DNA from: Rhizopus arrhizus
Taxonomy: Eukaryota > Mucoromycota > Mucoromycetes > Mucorales > Rhizopodaceae
Direction of reading: 5' to 3'
DNA: 64,000 nucleotides
NCBI GenBank assembly: GCA_024220505.1
Contig: JAKZZE010000004.1
Span: 1,488,001 to 1,552,000, forward strand
In this document: positions 44,373-57,307 of the stretch, piece by piece
Numbering within the stretch: position 1 is the stretch's first letter
Layout: each line of letters begins with the position of its first letter
Notes under the pieces: generated by a model
What the model saw: the letters and a program-made list of their open reading frames with translations, nothing else
Databases searched by the model: none
Told to the model about the DNA's origin: nothing
Made by a program: the position numbers and the translations under genes

Positions 44373-45729
44373 CCTTTTTTAAAAAAAAAGCAAAATAAAA
44401 AAAAAGTAAAAAAAAAAAAGAGCAAGTTTATAATAAAAATTAAAAAAAAAAGAGAAAAAGCCTTCTTTGCTGAATTGAGATAATTAACGCGTGACAGTGC
44501 CCTTTATTGACAGGAGTTTTAAAAAGCTTACATGAAGAAAGCTTGCTTTTTATTTTTATTTCTTAAGCAAAACCTCAAGAAAGTGATAAAAAGAAGCAAG
44601 AAGAGAAAAGGTATTTTGATTTTGTAGCTACTTTTTTGCTTTTTTTTTTTTTCTTTATTAATAATAACAATAAAGTTGACAATAATTAATGTATTGTTAC
44701 ACTAAACTCCTCTCTTCTTTTCTTTTTTCAAAAAAGGACAAGTTTAATAATTTGTCAAAAAAAAAAAAGACGCTGTCTGTAATTAATATATTACAATCAT
44801 ATAGGCGCACGAGCTTATACTCTCTTTTTTTCAGTCTATATCCACGTATATACACGTGGGATAGAGAACTATCTCCTGTGTTTTATGACGTCTATCTTGA
44901 ATCTCAGTCAATTTGATTGGCTGATCGAATAAGATGCAGTTTATATTCTAGATTATTGGATAGAAAATGGGTGGGTATTAATAGATGTGTTATCAAGTAG
45001 TTATTCTATGAACAAAAATAGTATAATTGTATAATTACTTAAGCTAATGGACATTCATTGGCAAACACATAAAAAGAGAAACAAGAGAAAGAATAAATCA
45101 ATGTGCGTGTGATGTTCTTGGCATTGAGCTCAGTCACAACGTGAATCTATATACACTGAACCTTCCTAACGCGTCAAACTCTTAATTCAATAGCCATTGT
45201 GTACTTTTCTAAAACGAGCAATAAAATGCTGATTGCCAATACCAAGCAACATGCTTTTGACTGAACTGCATTGTACACTATTCTTGAGTTGTAAATTCAA
45301 TTTTCTAGTTTATATTGCTGCGGTGACATTTATATTTCGCAGTATCATTTACTTTTTTTTTTTTTTTTTTTTTCCTCTTTTTAGAGATACACACCTTTGC
45401 TGATCATAAATTTATATATGTATGACTATAAAATGATGGACTAATTGGTTATCTTGGTTGTATAATAATCTTGTTTGTAAAAATAAAAATGTGTTGTAAA
45501 TCTATCTACGTCATTTCCATAATAAAATTGGAACTAGAATAAAAAATTCACTTTATGCCTCTTTTTTTATTTTATCAGTTACAAACAAATTACATTATTT
45601 AATAACCAAAAAAGTAATTTGCTATAAATGTGTCTGTGTAAGCAATAATGAGTCACGCAGTAAATCGGAGACCATAAAAGCACAAAGTACATCTTTGATT
45701 TCTCTTTTCTTTCTCACGTACACGCAAAC
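44373..45729. other. Divergent promoter region (kinase / class-V enzyme)
   Basis: It is 1.36 kb, AT-rich with T tracts (for example about 19 T at 45353-45373). ccacgt and acgtgg lie 6 bp apart near 44837-44854, giving a CACGTG E-box-type core. No ORF is credible. Confidence 0.5.
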
Positions 45730-47008
45730 ATGAAGAAGCCTTTTGGTAGAGAATATAGAAAGGAATTCCCCCTTGAAGAGGAATATCTTCCTTTGTCTCA
45801 TGGCTCTCATGGAACTTATCCTAAAGCACTCCAGCCTATTATTGATCAATATCGACAAAGAGCTGAACAACATCCTGATCGATGGCACCGATTTGAAGTA
45901 AGAGAATTAATAGAAGATAATCTTAAACGCGCTGCTACTCTTCTTCGCTGTGATCCTAAAGATCTTGTATTTGATCTTAACGCTTCTACTGCTGCCAATA
46001 ATATCTTGAGAAGTTTCCCTTTTGAAGAAGGTGATAAGATTCTTTGTGTAAGCCATTCTTGAAGATTAAAAAAAAAAAAAAATTAATATGTACACATCTC
46101 TGTAGTACCAAACAGCATATGTAAATTGTGATAAAACCTTAGAGTTCTTGCAAAACTACAAAAAAGTAGAGCTGGTAAGGATTAATCTTAATTATCCTAT
46201 TGAAGACGATGATGTGATTCGTTTAACCCGTGAAACAATTGAGAGAGAAAATGCAAAAGAAAATGGCAAAATTCGTCTCTGCATGTTGGATGCTATCACC
46301 TCACTTCCAGGTGTATGTAAACCCTACAAGAGTTTGGTCAAACTACTAAAGGAATATGACATTTTGTCCTTGGTGGATGGTGCTCACAGTTTGGGACATG
46401 TTGAATTGAACTTGACAGAATTGGATCCTGATTTTTTCTTTGCTAATTGTCACAAATGGCTATTCACCCCACGTGGTTGTACGATTTTGTATGTAGCCAA
46501 GCGTAATCAAGGCTTTATTCACCCGACTGCCATCAACTATGCATTTCAGCATCATTCAGATCCTGCGGATGGATCTACATTTAAGGAAGAACATCTTCCG
46601 GGTGTGGTGGATGTCATCCCTTTTCTTTGCGTAGGACCAGCCTTGGAGTATCGTGAATCCATTGGTGGAGAAGAAGCTATTCGTGAATATAATCATCAGT
46701 TGGCTGTCGAAGGTGGAAAACTTGTTGCAAACATGTTGGGTACACAAGTTATGGAGAACTCAACCAAGACACTGACTGCTAACATGGTGAACATTGAATT
46801 GCCCATTCCTTCTACTGTGAAGTTGTCAGACTATGAAATTACAAGATTCTTTATGAAAAAGTCCATTTTTGAGCACAATTCAATCCTGTGTGTGTACAAG
46901 AACAATAGCAAATGGTGGGTTAGATTGTGCTCTCAAATTTATTTAGAACTAGATGATTTTAGACTTGCTGGCGAAATCATTATCAAGTTACTTAAAGAAC
47001 TCGAATAA
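45730..47008 (+). CDS. PLP-dependent class V aminotransferase-fold enzyme (isopenicillin-N epimerase / cysteine desulfhydrase-like)
   Basis: Two exons, 45730-46047 and 46106-47008 (1221 nt, 406 aa), with a 58-bp intron. It starts MKKPFGREYRKEFPLEEEY and then LSHGSHGTYPKALQ, the N-terminal signature of the epimerase-like group. FDLNASTAANNILRS is the phosphate-binding region. SLVDGAHSLGHVELNL holds the cofactor Asp and His. NCHKWLFTPRGCTILY holds the Schiff-base Lys. HLPGVVDVIPFLCVGPALEYRE is also typical. Fungal relatives are annotated as LolT-like or L-cysteine desulfhydrase. The actual substrate cannot be read from sequence. No targeting signal is seen, so it is probably cytosolic. It converges on the p24 gene with 16 bp between stops. 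Confidence 0.9.
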
Positions 47009-47024
47009 TAAAGACTTTTATTGT

Positions 47025-47859
47025 TTAGTCAATCAATCTCTTTCTTCTAAAGAATTGACGTAAATATAAAACTTGCCATGTACCGAGTCCAAAGAGTGTA
47101 ACTAAGGATAAGATGCTGAACCATTTCACTCTTTCGTTTGTAGATTCTATACAGTGTGTTGGTTAGTATCCTTTATTACTGTTATTTATTATAGTAATTT
47201 ACCATTGGTATCTCTTAATTTAGTTTCACGTCGCTTTAAATAATTCATTTCATCCACAATTTCATTCACAACTGTTTCCAACTTTCGAAGTTCAAGTTCA
47301 AGAGGACTTAACTTTTCATCATTTGCCATCTTTTTAAAATCAGCTGCTTCAGCTCCAACACTGAATTGTAATTCAATAGAACGTTTATATTGTGGTCCTT
47401 CCTTAAAGCCTAACGATATATTGCATTATTCATTATCTGTGATGTGAGACACTGCTATTCATTATTGTACCACTGTCGAGAATATTTTCGAAGCAAACAT
47501 AGATTTCACCTTCCTTGTTGGTATTAAAAGCATTACGAAGCTCACCAGAGACATCATTCTTTTTTACATAAACATTAGGCGTTTCACTGTCATCTAAGAT
47601 CTAGACAAACAGAATTTCAATTATGAGTTTTCTTTGATATTTGAATTTTTATTACCTCGAGATTCACGCGTTGGTTATAACCTTCTCCGATATTGACAAC
47701 TGCCAAAACTAAAGTGTCGTCAGGTACATACTGACTAAAACACTTGGTTCCTTCTTCAGCATGTTCGATAGTAAAAGCAGGCAAGTCGAAATGAATAGCA
47801 TTAACAGTAGCAGTGAATAAGCTCGCCACAAAGAATAACCCAAAGAGTGATGGTTGCAT
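47025..47859 (-). CDS. p24 (emp24/gp25L/TMED) cargo receptor
   Basis: Four exons: 47859-47656, 47600-47471, 47409-47203 and 47146-47025 (663 nt, 220 aa). A signal peptide ([21 protein letters not shown]) precedes a GOLD domain ([17 protein letters not shown], and GEIYVCFEN with the conserved Cys pair). A coiled-coil heptad region ([20 protein letters not shown]) and one transmembrane helix ([20 protein letters not shown]) follow. The short cytosolic tail [11 protein letters not shown] has the FF motif bound by COPII and a basic COPI-binding end. These proteins cycle between ER and Golgi and select cargo. A consensus tactaac branch site lies in intron 3. Confidence 0.93.
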
Positions 47860-50800
47860 TCTTGTATAAGTTAATAAAAAAGAAAAGTTACAATGATCGG
47901 AAATAGAATTTGAAATCTGACAAATTTTTGAGATTCTATGTTTATTAAAACTCACCAAATAGAATAGAACGAAAAGTTTAAACGTCCTTCATCTTTGACA
48001 TGCTGCCACTTGTTAACACTGGAACAATGCAGAGAAGACTAGAATGACACCTGCACTTGAATAAAATACATTTCACTTTTTAGCAATTATCATACTTTTT
48101 TTTTTAGTTTTCGTCTTCACTTCTCTTCCCTTGAAAAAGTACTTTTACCTCTCTTCTCTTCCTTTGATAACAAATCAAGTAGTAAAATAAATAACTTTAA
48201 TATTAATGACATTGACTACAATTATTATGAGAAAGTTTCTTTCCATTAAAAGATGGTTCACCTTTAGTTTGGCTGTGAAACTTCATTTTCGTTTTGACAA
48301 CAAAGCGTAGCTGATAAACACGCTAATTAGTGCTTTTATGAAATTTACAGTAAGTAAAAAATAAGTTGTTGATGGTGACACTCTTCCATTTAAATGATTA
48401 TGGTTGATTACAGCCACATGAAATATGTATTATTTGTAGATTCTTTTGTGAATTAATCAATATGTTACTGTGCTATTGATATGAAATGAACATGAGGAAA
48501 GCACATAAGATCTAGGATCAAAGCTTTTAATTTTACAATGAAATTGTATAAACATATTCTACAATCATGGCTATTTTAAATTCAATATTTATTTTAATAG
48601 CATGATTTTTTCTAGGGAAAAAAGTTTCCTTCTTTTTCAGTTATTACCATGAAAAGACAATCATGGTTTCATTCTTGGAAGGAACATGGAATATTTCATA
48701 TTAATGACTATATGGAATCATATCATAATCGGTGAAAGTCGTATTATTTGGTCAGTGTTCTGCAGACACGCAGCAACTAATGCGTATCATAATTTTATAA
48801 TATCAGCAAACCCCCTAGCATCAAAAAGAGGGATGAAGAGATTAGCGGAATATAGCACAATACCAACCCCCTAGATGCAGTACTTGGCCTTATGTTTCAT
48901 AACCCAAAAAATGAACGGCATTTCCGATGCTAAGTGCTCTATATTTGAAAACAAAGAAGCAAACTTATTCAACTATATCGTAGGTAGAATCGAACAATGA
49001 GGATATTACAGGCAAATCTTGATCGGATACCTCATCAGTTCAAATAACCCAACAGCAACCCATGTTTGCATTAGTTTTTGGTGAGATCAAAGCCCTCAGT
49101 TCTGCCAAACATCATGTCTATCCATGAAAATTTTCTACGTTAGGTCCATTTTTGCAAAGCGGCAATCGATCGCGAAAGCGTGAAAGTGATGATCGCCTTT
49201 CATGCAGTTAGTAAATTTTACAAAGATTCTGTATGTATCGTTTGAACGATTACTCGATGGCTTGTCTTCATAAGTTTCCTGTTACCTTTTGTTTTATTGA
49301 ATTTGCCGGGATTTATACCATATTTGAAATTGACAAAATCGACACGATTGCAATATTAAAAGCCATCAAGGAATTTATGCTAAATTATAAGTCATCAGAA
49401 GTATTATGTAAACATATGATCGATCATGTATCAAGGCGGACAATCCACCCAACAATAGGGAACGGTCCTCTTTAAATATTAATGAATATCTTGATACTTT
49501 AAACAACAAAAAACCAAAGAATGACAATTTCACTCGTCTTTGAATAGTTCTTTATCTCTCTATCCCTTACCTGTTTGTTTTCTTTCAATAGCACACAATA
49601 TTTTATCCAACCAAAAATAAAATAAAATAGAGATCAACCCATAGCTTTCTTTTTTTTTTGTGCCCATCCTTTGATTTGCGCAAAGAGCTATCTTGATATA
49701 AGTACCTGTACGAACTGCTCATAATAACTCTTTACTTAAGCCAGTGGCTGTAATACTTGCAACACAGCAAGTATTTTATTTCATCATCATTATAAAAAAA
49801 AAAATAGCCAAAGTGCAAAGAAAAAAAAAAGCGTATTCAGTTATCACAAAAACCGAATACAATGTCTCACACAAAACCAGCTTACAGATTTGGAAGCCAA
49901 AGAAAATAAACGATATCGTTAAATTGGGGCTTCTAAAGTTGCGAAACTCGGACAATTTTTCTTGTAAAAACGGAAAAATTTTAATAGTATTTATTTACAA
50001 GTCCAATGAAGCGCGTGATGCTTTTTACATCTGTTCGCCCGGGTCAGATCAATTATGATACAATGTAACAGGAAACGAAAACTTTGGGATCAAAGATAGA
50101 AAAGGTCAATGGAACAGTGTGTGAAAAACGACAACGTATTGAACGCTTGGTGATCCAATTCGTTATAATTTAATGATGTTGAGGCCCATTACTGGTATAT
50201 ATAACGATGAATGTGATTATTTTAAATAGGATAAAATATATGATTAGCTAATGAAAGATTAAAAGACAACTATACGATTTAAACAAGGTATATTTCTTGG
50301 TTAAAGAACTTGATAGAAACGATAGAGGATCACTAATAGCACTGGGCATCTGTAATCAGATGTACATCTTGAGGAAGTGGATTGTATGCTTTTGTGAACA
50401 TCTAGGTTGGATGGAGGTGCTAAGGTTTGGGTTTGCTAACAAGAAGCCCCCTAAGGCTATGTTTGCAACTGCTTCGTTCTGTTCCTATCATTGGTAGCCA
50501 AAGGATTGGATTAAAAAGGGCACGAAAATAGACTCTAGTGTACAAATTCATTGGAAAAATCACTATGAAAGGGATCCTTCTTGGCTTAACCCTATATTTA
50601 CAGCATTATATTCAAAGCGATATTTTTATGTAGCCAATGTATCTGTTATTTGAACATCACCTTGTCTTATCTGTAAGCTTTCAATTCATATTAACAACAC
50701 GTACTTATAGTAGATAAGGAAGTATAACAGAGTTGTATTATTTTCATGAATAAAACTGCTTCAACTTTTAACTTAATTACCTTTGGTTCTTTTTATTGTC

Positions 50801-51282
50801 AAAAAAAAAAGTCAAATAAAGATTCCTTAAAAATACAAGAATTAATCATCTTTTCTTTGTTTTATTTTTTATTATTATTTATTTCTTCAAACAGATAAAA
50901 TGAATTAAAAATACAGAAAAAAGTGGTGCAGTGTGATATAATATATAAATATGAAATGATAATCTTATAGAACCCTAATTCACTGTATGTTTTTCTTTTC
51001 TTAACAGCACAGAGATGCTAACTAATATAAGCATTTTTCGAATTAAAAATATATAAAAAATTAGTATTGAAATCAAGTAAAGGTGTTATCTCAGGTCTTA
51101 ATTTATGCAGTAGCTTACTAACGTGAGTTCTTTTCATTTCATTGCAGCATCTTCAGCGGCTGGAAGTGAACTAAAGATAAATTTTTTAATTTTATTGGGC
51201 AGAATTTTTTCAGTGCCGAAAGATAAAATGGGAGATAACCACGTAAATTATTTTATCAGTTTCATTCATTCTATTGTTAAAG
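47860..51282. other. 3.4-kb intergenic region with decayed coding relics
   Basis: It is AT-rich. Short frames at 48686-48874, 49233-49475, 49744-50058 and 50297-50653 look like worn pieces of one or more old elements, more coding-like than the surrounding DNA. No complete domain can be named. The last about 150 bp before 51283 belong to the eEF1B-gamma leader. Confidence 0.45.
50297..50653 (+). pseudogene. Decayed protein-coding relic, family unknown
   Basis: The frame reads VKELDRNDRGSLIALGICNQ, FGFANKKPPKAMFATASFC and SYHW, then a single TAG at about 50498. It continues PKDWIKKGTKIDSSVQIHWK and DPSWLNPIFTALYSKRYFY to the next stop near 50653. About 118 codons with one stop and a sensible amino-acid mix suggest a former gene, probably from a mobile element. 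Confidence 0.5.
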
Positions 51283-52608
51283 ATGAGCCCCATTGGTGTA
51301 TGTAAACCATCCATCCATTCAACGTAAACACTCATCCTTCTTTATTAGACCATCAAGTCCTACCCTACCAACCCTCGTGCTGCTAAGGCCAGTATTGCTG
51401 TGAGTTATTAGTAAAACAAAATGAAAAGCGATTAATTTTTGGCACAATAGGCTGCTTACAACGGTTTAGAATTCAATGTTGAAAGCTTTGATTTAGCCAA
51501 GGACAGAAACGAAGAATTCTTGGCCAAGTTCCCCCTTGGTAAGGTCCCCGTTTTGGAATCCTCTGAAGTCAACCTTTTTGAATCTTCCGCCATTGCTTAC
51601 TACGCTGCTGCCCTTAAGGAAGACTCTGCTCTTTTGGGTAAGAACGCTGTTGAAAAGGCTTTGATCTTGCAATGGACTCTTTTTGCTGAAAATGAAATCT
51701 CTCTCCACTTGGCTAACTGGTTGTACCCCATCTTGGGTTACTTTCCTTACATGAAGCCCAATGTTGATGCTGCCACTAACAACTTCAAGCGTGCTTTGGG
51801 TGCTTTAGACAAGATCTTGTTGACTAAGACTTACCTCGTCGGTAACGAAGTTACCTTTGCTGATATCGCTGTTGTCACTGCCCTTTTCCTTGCCTTTGTC
51901 AACCTTCTCGATAAGCCTACTCGTTCTGAATTCAAGAACGTCACCCGTTACTTCACTACTGTTGCTAACAAGCCCATCTTTAAAAAGTATCTTGGTGAAC
52001 TCACTCTTTGTGAAACCCCCTTGAAGTATACTCCTCCCAAGAAGGAAACCAAGAAGAAGGAAGCCGCTCCTGCTCCTGCCAAGAAGGAAGCCAAGAAGGA
52101 AGCTGCCCCTGCCGCTGAAGAAGAGCCCAAGCCTGCTCCCAAGCCTAAGTCCAAGTTGGATTTATTGCCTCCTTCTAAGTTCATCTTGGATCAATGGAAG
52201 CGTGAATACTCCAACAACGACACCAAGGATGCTATCAAGTGGTTCTGGGATAACTTTGACTCTGAAGGCTTCTCCATTTGGAAGGTTGACTACAAGTACA
52301 ATGATGAATTGACCTTAACTTTCATGTCCAACAACTTGATTGGTGGCTTCTATGCTCGTCTTGAACGTGCTCACAAGTACGCTTTCGGTTCCATGATTGT
52401 TCGTGGTGAAAACAACAAGAACAGCATTGGTGGTTACTTTGTCATCCGTGGTCAAGAAGTTCCCTTCGAAATTTACGATGCTGCTGATTACCCCTCTTAC
52501 AACTTCACCAAGATTGAACCCTCTCAATATGAAGAAAAGAAGGAAGAATTCTACAAGTACTTGGCTTGGGACTTCGAAGACTGTGTTGATGGTAAGGTTT
52601 TCAAATAA
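51283..52608 (+). CDS. Translation elongation factor 1 gamma (eEF1B-gamma)
   Basis: Three exons: 51283-51297 (15 nt), 51349-51399 (51 nt) and 51451-52608 (1224 nt, 407 aa). The N-terminus is a GST fold (IKSYPTNPRAAKASIAA, FPLGKVPVLES, then SSAIAYY), with a GST C-domain to about residue 200. A Lys/Ala/Pro/Glu-rich hinge (APAPAKKEAKKEAAPAAEEE) follows. The conserved EF1G domain comes last (LDLLPPSKFILDQWKREYSN, ...FYKYLAWDFEDCVDGKVFK). It anchors the eEF1B nucleotide-exchange complex that reloads eEF1A with GTP. Codon use is strongly biased to C- and G-ending codons, unlike neighbouring genes, which fits very high expression. The two tiny 5' exons fix the start. Confidence 0.96.
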
Positions 52609-54675
52609 ACTGCATCAATTGCATAATAAAGTAAAAAAAACATTATTTCATTTTAATTACCTTTTTATTTTCCTCTTTGTTTTATAAACAAACGGTATCC
52701 ACGGCCAAGGACTATTGTTCAAAGTTACAATATGTCTTGCCAGCCGAGAGGTTTAACATATGTTTTGGAACCAAGATTAAAGTAAAAGGTCTCTTATAGA
52801 CCCTGTGTTTAAAAGTTTCATTGACACGGGGACAGATACGGGATCTAAATATAATAATGAGAGCAATTTGTCTACCAGACAAACAGTTGTTAGTAATCAT
52901 TTATAAAAAGAAATAAAAACGAATTACAAAGTTTGTTCATTGTGTTGTTCAATTTTTAAGGGAAAGATGCTACAAAGTACCATCAGCTATTTACCATTCT
53001 GATGAACCACTTATTTAATGCTCGTAATTTTCGTGAAAAATTTGACATCTGAAGAGAATTCTGTCCTATGACTTTTGAATAAAGCAATAGGTGGAGAATG
53101 CTGTTTCTGAAGGAAATCAACGTGCTACTGAAAATCTAGCGTTGTTCCAAATTAATAAATTTTGTAGTCATGCTTTGTGCAGCAAACCCCTCCCCAACTT
53201 ACGCCAAAAATAAACTTCCATAGGTTTAGACGATAATATAAGTCATAAGGTGATCTATTGTTACTTGGCCCTTGATAAAATCATTTGCCTCTATTACTTT
53301 AAAACCTCTTTCCCAAAAATAATAAATTAGCTAATATTTCATTCTTGCCTACCACAAAATCTATAATTCAGAAAGATCACATTGCTGACAACTTATTTAT
53401 CATTATCTTATAATTTAAAAACACAACAGAGAGCAACCAAGAAGCATACCTTTATTTGATAGGATGAAGGACAATGAAAATCAAGTATTTTATTGGATCC
53501 TCTTGCAAGTATTCTAAATAACCAAGGCATGTAATTTACAGAACAAACACAACACTTTATTAGTCAATAGAATTCGGCAAATATTGCTGTTCATTCAAAT
53601 CGTAATAATCAATGTAATGTAGTATCCATATATTATACATGCACATCAGAGTCTTACATTATCATGAAGAACTAGCGAGTCTCTTCCGACATTTTATCTA
53701 CTCAAATCAAATCAATGTTCATTGAGATGCAACTTGTGTCACTTATAATTATGTTACGAAGAAAAATCAGATTTTGCTATTATTCTTTGGGTGGTATGGA
53801 GCTTGAATAGTCAATGAGTTATCCTCCTTGTCTTGCCGAAGATTTGAAATATATTCCTGAAAATCTGATAATATTAAATTACGAAATCAAGTCTACTAGA
53901 ACTGGAAAATAATTGGTAAATTCTGGTTTCTTTGATTATGATGAATGCCTTCATTTGTCTGCAATGCGTTTTGTTGATGGCAAATTCCAAAATAAAGTCC
54001 TCAATATATCAAGCTGCCTACCATGTCTATTCCTTATTAACATAAAGTTCTGGAGTTCTTGCTGAGTTTCTTTGACCAGATATCCAACAGTCTATATGAT
54101 GATGGTCTTTATAAATTCCTCTTACGTACAAAGCAAAATTATCTTTTGATACTAATTTTGTCGATTTCATTATTTTAAGCATTCATTTATAAAACACCCT
54201 GATATACTTATTATTTATGTTATACAGTAATGGTTATAAGTATAATTTTATATAAAGCATATATAGATCAGTCAATTTTTTTCAAATCTACACTTATTGT
54301 AATCACAGTGCCTAGAAGATTTGATTTTATCACTAGTGTTATTAACACAAAAGTACAAAAGAAATAGAATAAGATCTCATTAATAATTGATTATCTCTCA
54401 ATTGCTCTATCAGCCAATGCTAATCACTAGTACAATTTAATTGCTTCGCATTCTGCTATTTTTTCATGAAACATGACAGTACCATGATCATACCAGCTGT
54501 AACAAATAACACGCAAAATAAAAGAAATCCAAGTGTGCAAAAGCCTTTACCAGGTCGCTTTTTTAATTTCTTTTATATCTGGGGATCTGCATCAGAGAAT
54601 CTTTTTTTTTTATTTTTTGTAAAAAAAAAAAAAAGAAAAAAAAGAAAAAAAGAAAAATCTTCTTTTCTTATTTGG
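52609..54675. other. 2-kb intergenic region
   Basis: It is AT-rich, with one decayed coding-like stretch (53786-54120). Immediately upstream of TPS2 lies an A/G-rich leader (54600-54660) that happens to stay open in the TPS2 frame as a Lys run. I treat this as untranslated. Confidence 0.5.
53786..54120 (+). pseudogene. Decayed coding-like stretch, family unknown
   Basis: One frame reads about 110 codons with three stops: YSLGGMELE, SMSYPPCLAEDLKYIPENL, then VNSGFFDYDECLHLSAMRF and VDGKFQNKVLNISSCLPCLF. The composition is protein-like, so it is probably an old transposon or gene remnant. Confidence 0.35.
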
Positions 54676-57265
54676 ATGACAAGTCAGGATAATTTTTCAT
54701 TTGTACCGCTTGTACCAGCTAACAGTGAAAAACAAGGAAGAATTATAAGCATCACTCATCAAATACCATTGGAAATCATACACAATGCAGCAAAAGACAA
54801 CAAATGGTCGTTCAGACCTCGTCATGAACACGCTGCCATGTATGCAGGTATTCAGTCACTTGCTGATGAGTGGAAGACACTATCCATTGGGTGGACAGGT
54901 CAAGCCTATGAAGGGAACTCTGGTCGTTGTGAGCTGGATAATTTAGACGAACAAGAAAAGGAAACAATACGAGTCCAACTTGAGCAGGAATATAATTGCA
55001 TACCTTTATTCTTGGACAATGAAAGTGTATTAGGACATTATCACGGCTATTGCAAAACATGTAAAGTGTAAATTTAAGTATCTCCTCATATTAACATTAA
55101 ATAGTATTATGGCCATTATTTAATTATATTGTATGGAACGACGCAACTGATGGACGAATTGAAAAAACATGGTGGAATTACTATGAGACAGTGAATCAAA
55201 AGTATGCAGATTTGACTGTGGAACAATACCAGGATGGGGATACAATCTGGATTCATGACTATCATTTATTATTAACACCAAATATGATCCGTAAAAAGTT
55301 GCCAAAGGCTCATATTGGATTATTTTTGCATTCACCTTTCCCAAGTTCAGAAATATTTCGATGTTTACCAAGTAAAAAAATATATAAACAGCATTTTCAA
55401 TAGAGTGCTAATATTGCTATATAACAATAGAACGCCAAGAGATTCTAAAGGGAATGTTGGCTGCAAACTTGGTAGGATTTCAGGTAAGAAGTGCTCTTAA
55501 ATTGTAGTCGTGATAACTAAAGGTAAGAGTTTAGACATATGCAAACGCTAGACATTTTATTTCTACATCTACTCGTGTCTTGGGGTATGAAGCATCCCCT
55601 GAAGGTGTTGAATACGATGGTCACTTCTGCCATGTGGGTACTTTTCCTATTGGCATCAATGTAGAGGCAGTCGATGTCAATCGAAGAAGTGCTGAAGTGA
55701 TTCCCAAAATCAATGCAATCGCTGACATGTATTCCGACAAGAAGATCTTGGTGGGTAGAGACAAGTTGGATCTAGTGCAAGGCGTTCTACAAAAACTAGC
55801 CGCCTTTGAAAAGTTCTTGTTGGACTATCCTCAGTGGCAAAATAAAGTGGTCCTTATCCAAGTGACTGATTCACCCAACTCTGCAGATACAATCAAGAAT
55901 GAACATCGAGTATCAGAGATGGTGGCCCACATTAATGGTACTTATGGTTCCCTGGAGTTTACTCCTGTGCACCACTATTATCACCAGATACAAGTAGATG
56001 AGTACTATGCTTTGTTATCCAGTGCTGATGCCGCCCTGATCACATCTATTAGAGATGGTATGAATACGACAAGCTTTGAGTATGTGATGTGTCAGCAAGA
56101 AAAACGAGGTCCTTTGATTGTCTCTGAATTGACAGGTACAGCAGGCTCAATGAGTTCTGCATTATTAGTCAACCCTTGGGATTATTCGGGTGTAGCAAAA
56201 GCTATCAACGATGCCTTAGTGATGAGTGAAGAGGAAAAATTAACAAGACATATGGTAAGTAGATGCATAGACATATAAACCACAGGTTCCTTATGATTTC
56301 TATTGTTAGCAATTATTGGCTCATGTTAAATCTAATACAACTTCATTCTGGGCTCATTCATTTGCAAAAACATTAATTCAGACGTGTCTTTTATCTGAAC
56401 AAAGTAAAAATACACCAAAACTTAGATTAGACTACCTTCAAGAACAATATCAACAATCTAGCAAAAGATTACTCTGTTTTGATTACGATGTAACGAGTCA
56501 TAAACAGCATATTAAATAATTATAACTAATACATGAAATATGTAGGGAACTCTTACACCTATTCAAAAGACACCTATGGCTGCTATCCCTCCAAAGGATA
56601 TGCTAGAATATCTTGAAAAGCTCTGTCAAGATCCACGCAACGAAGTCTGGATCATATCTGGTCGTGATGAGAACGCGCTGACCCACTGGCTGGGCCATAT
56701 CGAAAATCTGGGCTTGAGTGCTGAACACGGTTCATTTGTGAGATACCCATCAAGCAAGAAGTGGATTAATCTAATGGAGCATTTTGATATGAACTGGAAG
56801 AACGATGTGTTAGAAATTTTTACGTATTATACGGAGCGAACGACAGGTAGTTTTATTGAACATAAGCGGTGTGCAATCACTTGGCATTACCGTCTTGCTG
56901 ATCCAGAATATGGTGCCTTTCAAGCCAAAGAGTGTCAGAATCACTTGGAACAAGCTATTCTAAGCAAATTTCCTCTTGAAGTTCTGATAGGCAAGAAGAA
57001 TCTAGAGGTACGCCCGGCGATGGTGAACAAAGGTGAGATTTTAAAGCGTTTGTTAAGCAGCCGATCAACACCATTTGACTTTGTAATGTGTTGTGGTGAT
57101 GATCGAACAGACGAGGATATGTTCAAAACATTGAAAAAGACGATTGATTTAAATGAAAAATTCTCAGTCATGGTTGGCCCTGAGGATAGGCAGACTCAAG
57201 CCCTTTGGCATTTACCAACTGTACAAGAAGTTATTGATTCCCTTCAGATTTTGTCTCAGTCGTGA
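54676..57265 (+). CDS. TPS2: Trehalose-6-phosphate phosphatase/synthase (TPS2-type)
   Basis: Six exons: 54676-55060, 55105-55371, 55431-55483, 55535-56254, 56310-56489 and 56546-57265 (2325 nt, 774 aa). The N-terminal GT20 domain has IWIHDYHLLLTPNMI, LFLHSPFPSSEIFRCLP, FQTYANARHFIS, GRDKLDLVQGVLQKL and RDGMNTTSFEYVMCQ. The C-terminal HAD phosphatase has DYDGTLTP (split exactly by the last intron), IISGRDENALTHWLG, SAEHGSFVR and CGDDRTDEDMF. All phosphatase motifs are present, so it should remove phosphate from trehalose-6-phosphate. Whether the synthase half is active is unknown; in yeast Tps2 it is not. Trehalose protects spores and stressed cells. The start at 54676 is preferred; the frame is open upstream to 54466 through low-complexity DNA. 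Confidence 0.94.
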
Positions 57266-57307
57266 ACGCAGTTTGTATAGAAAAAGAAATAGTTGTATAA
57301 TATATAT

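Noticed and set aside
44837..44854. Palindrome ccacgt...acgtgg as a specific operator
   Set aside because: The arms are only 6 bp and E-box cores are frequent; no evidence of function.
54466..54675. N-terminal extension of TPS2 to an upstream ATG
   Set aside because: The extension is a Lys/Phe low-complexity run through a homopolymer leader; the ATG at 54676 fits the family better.
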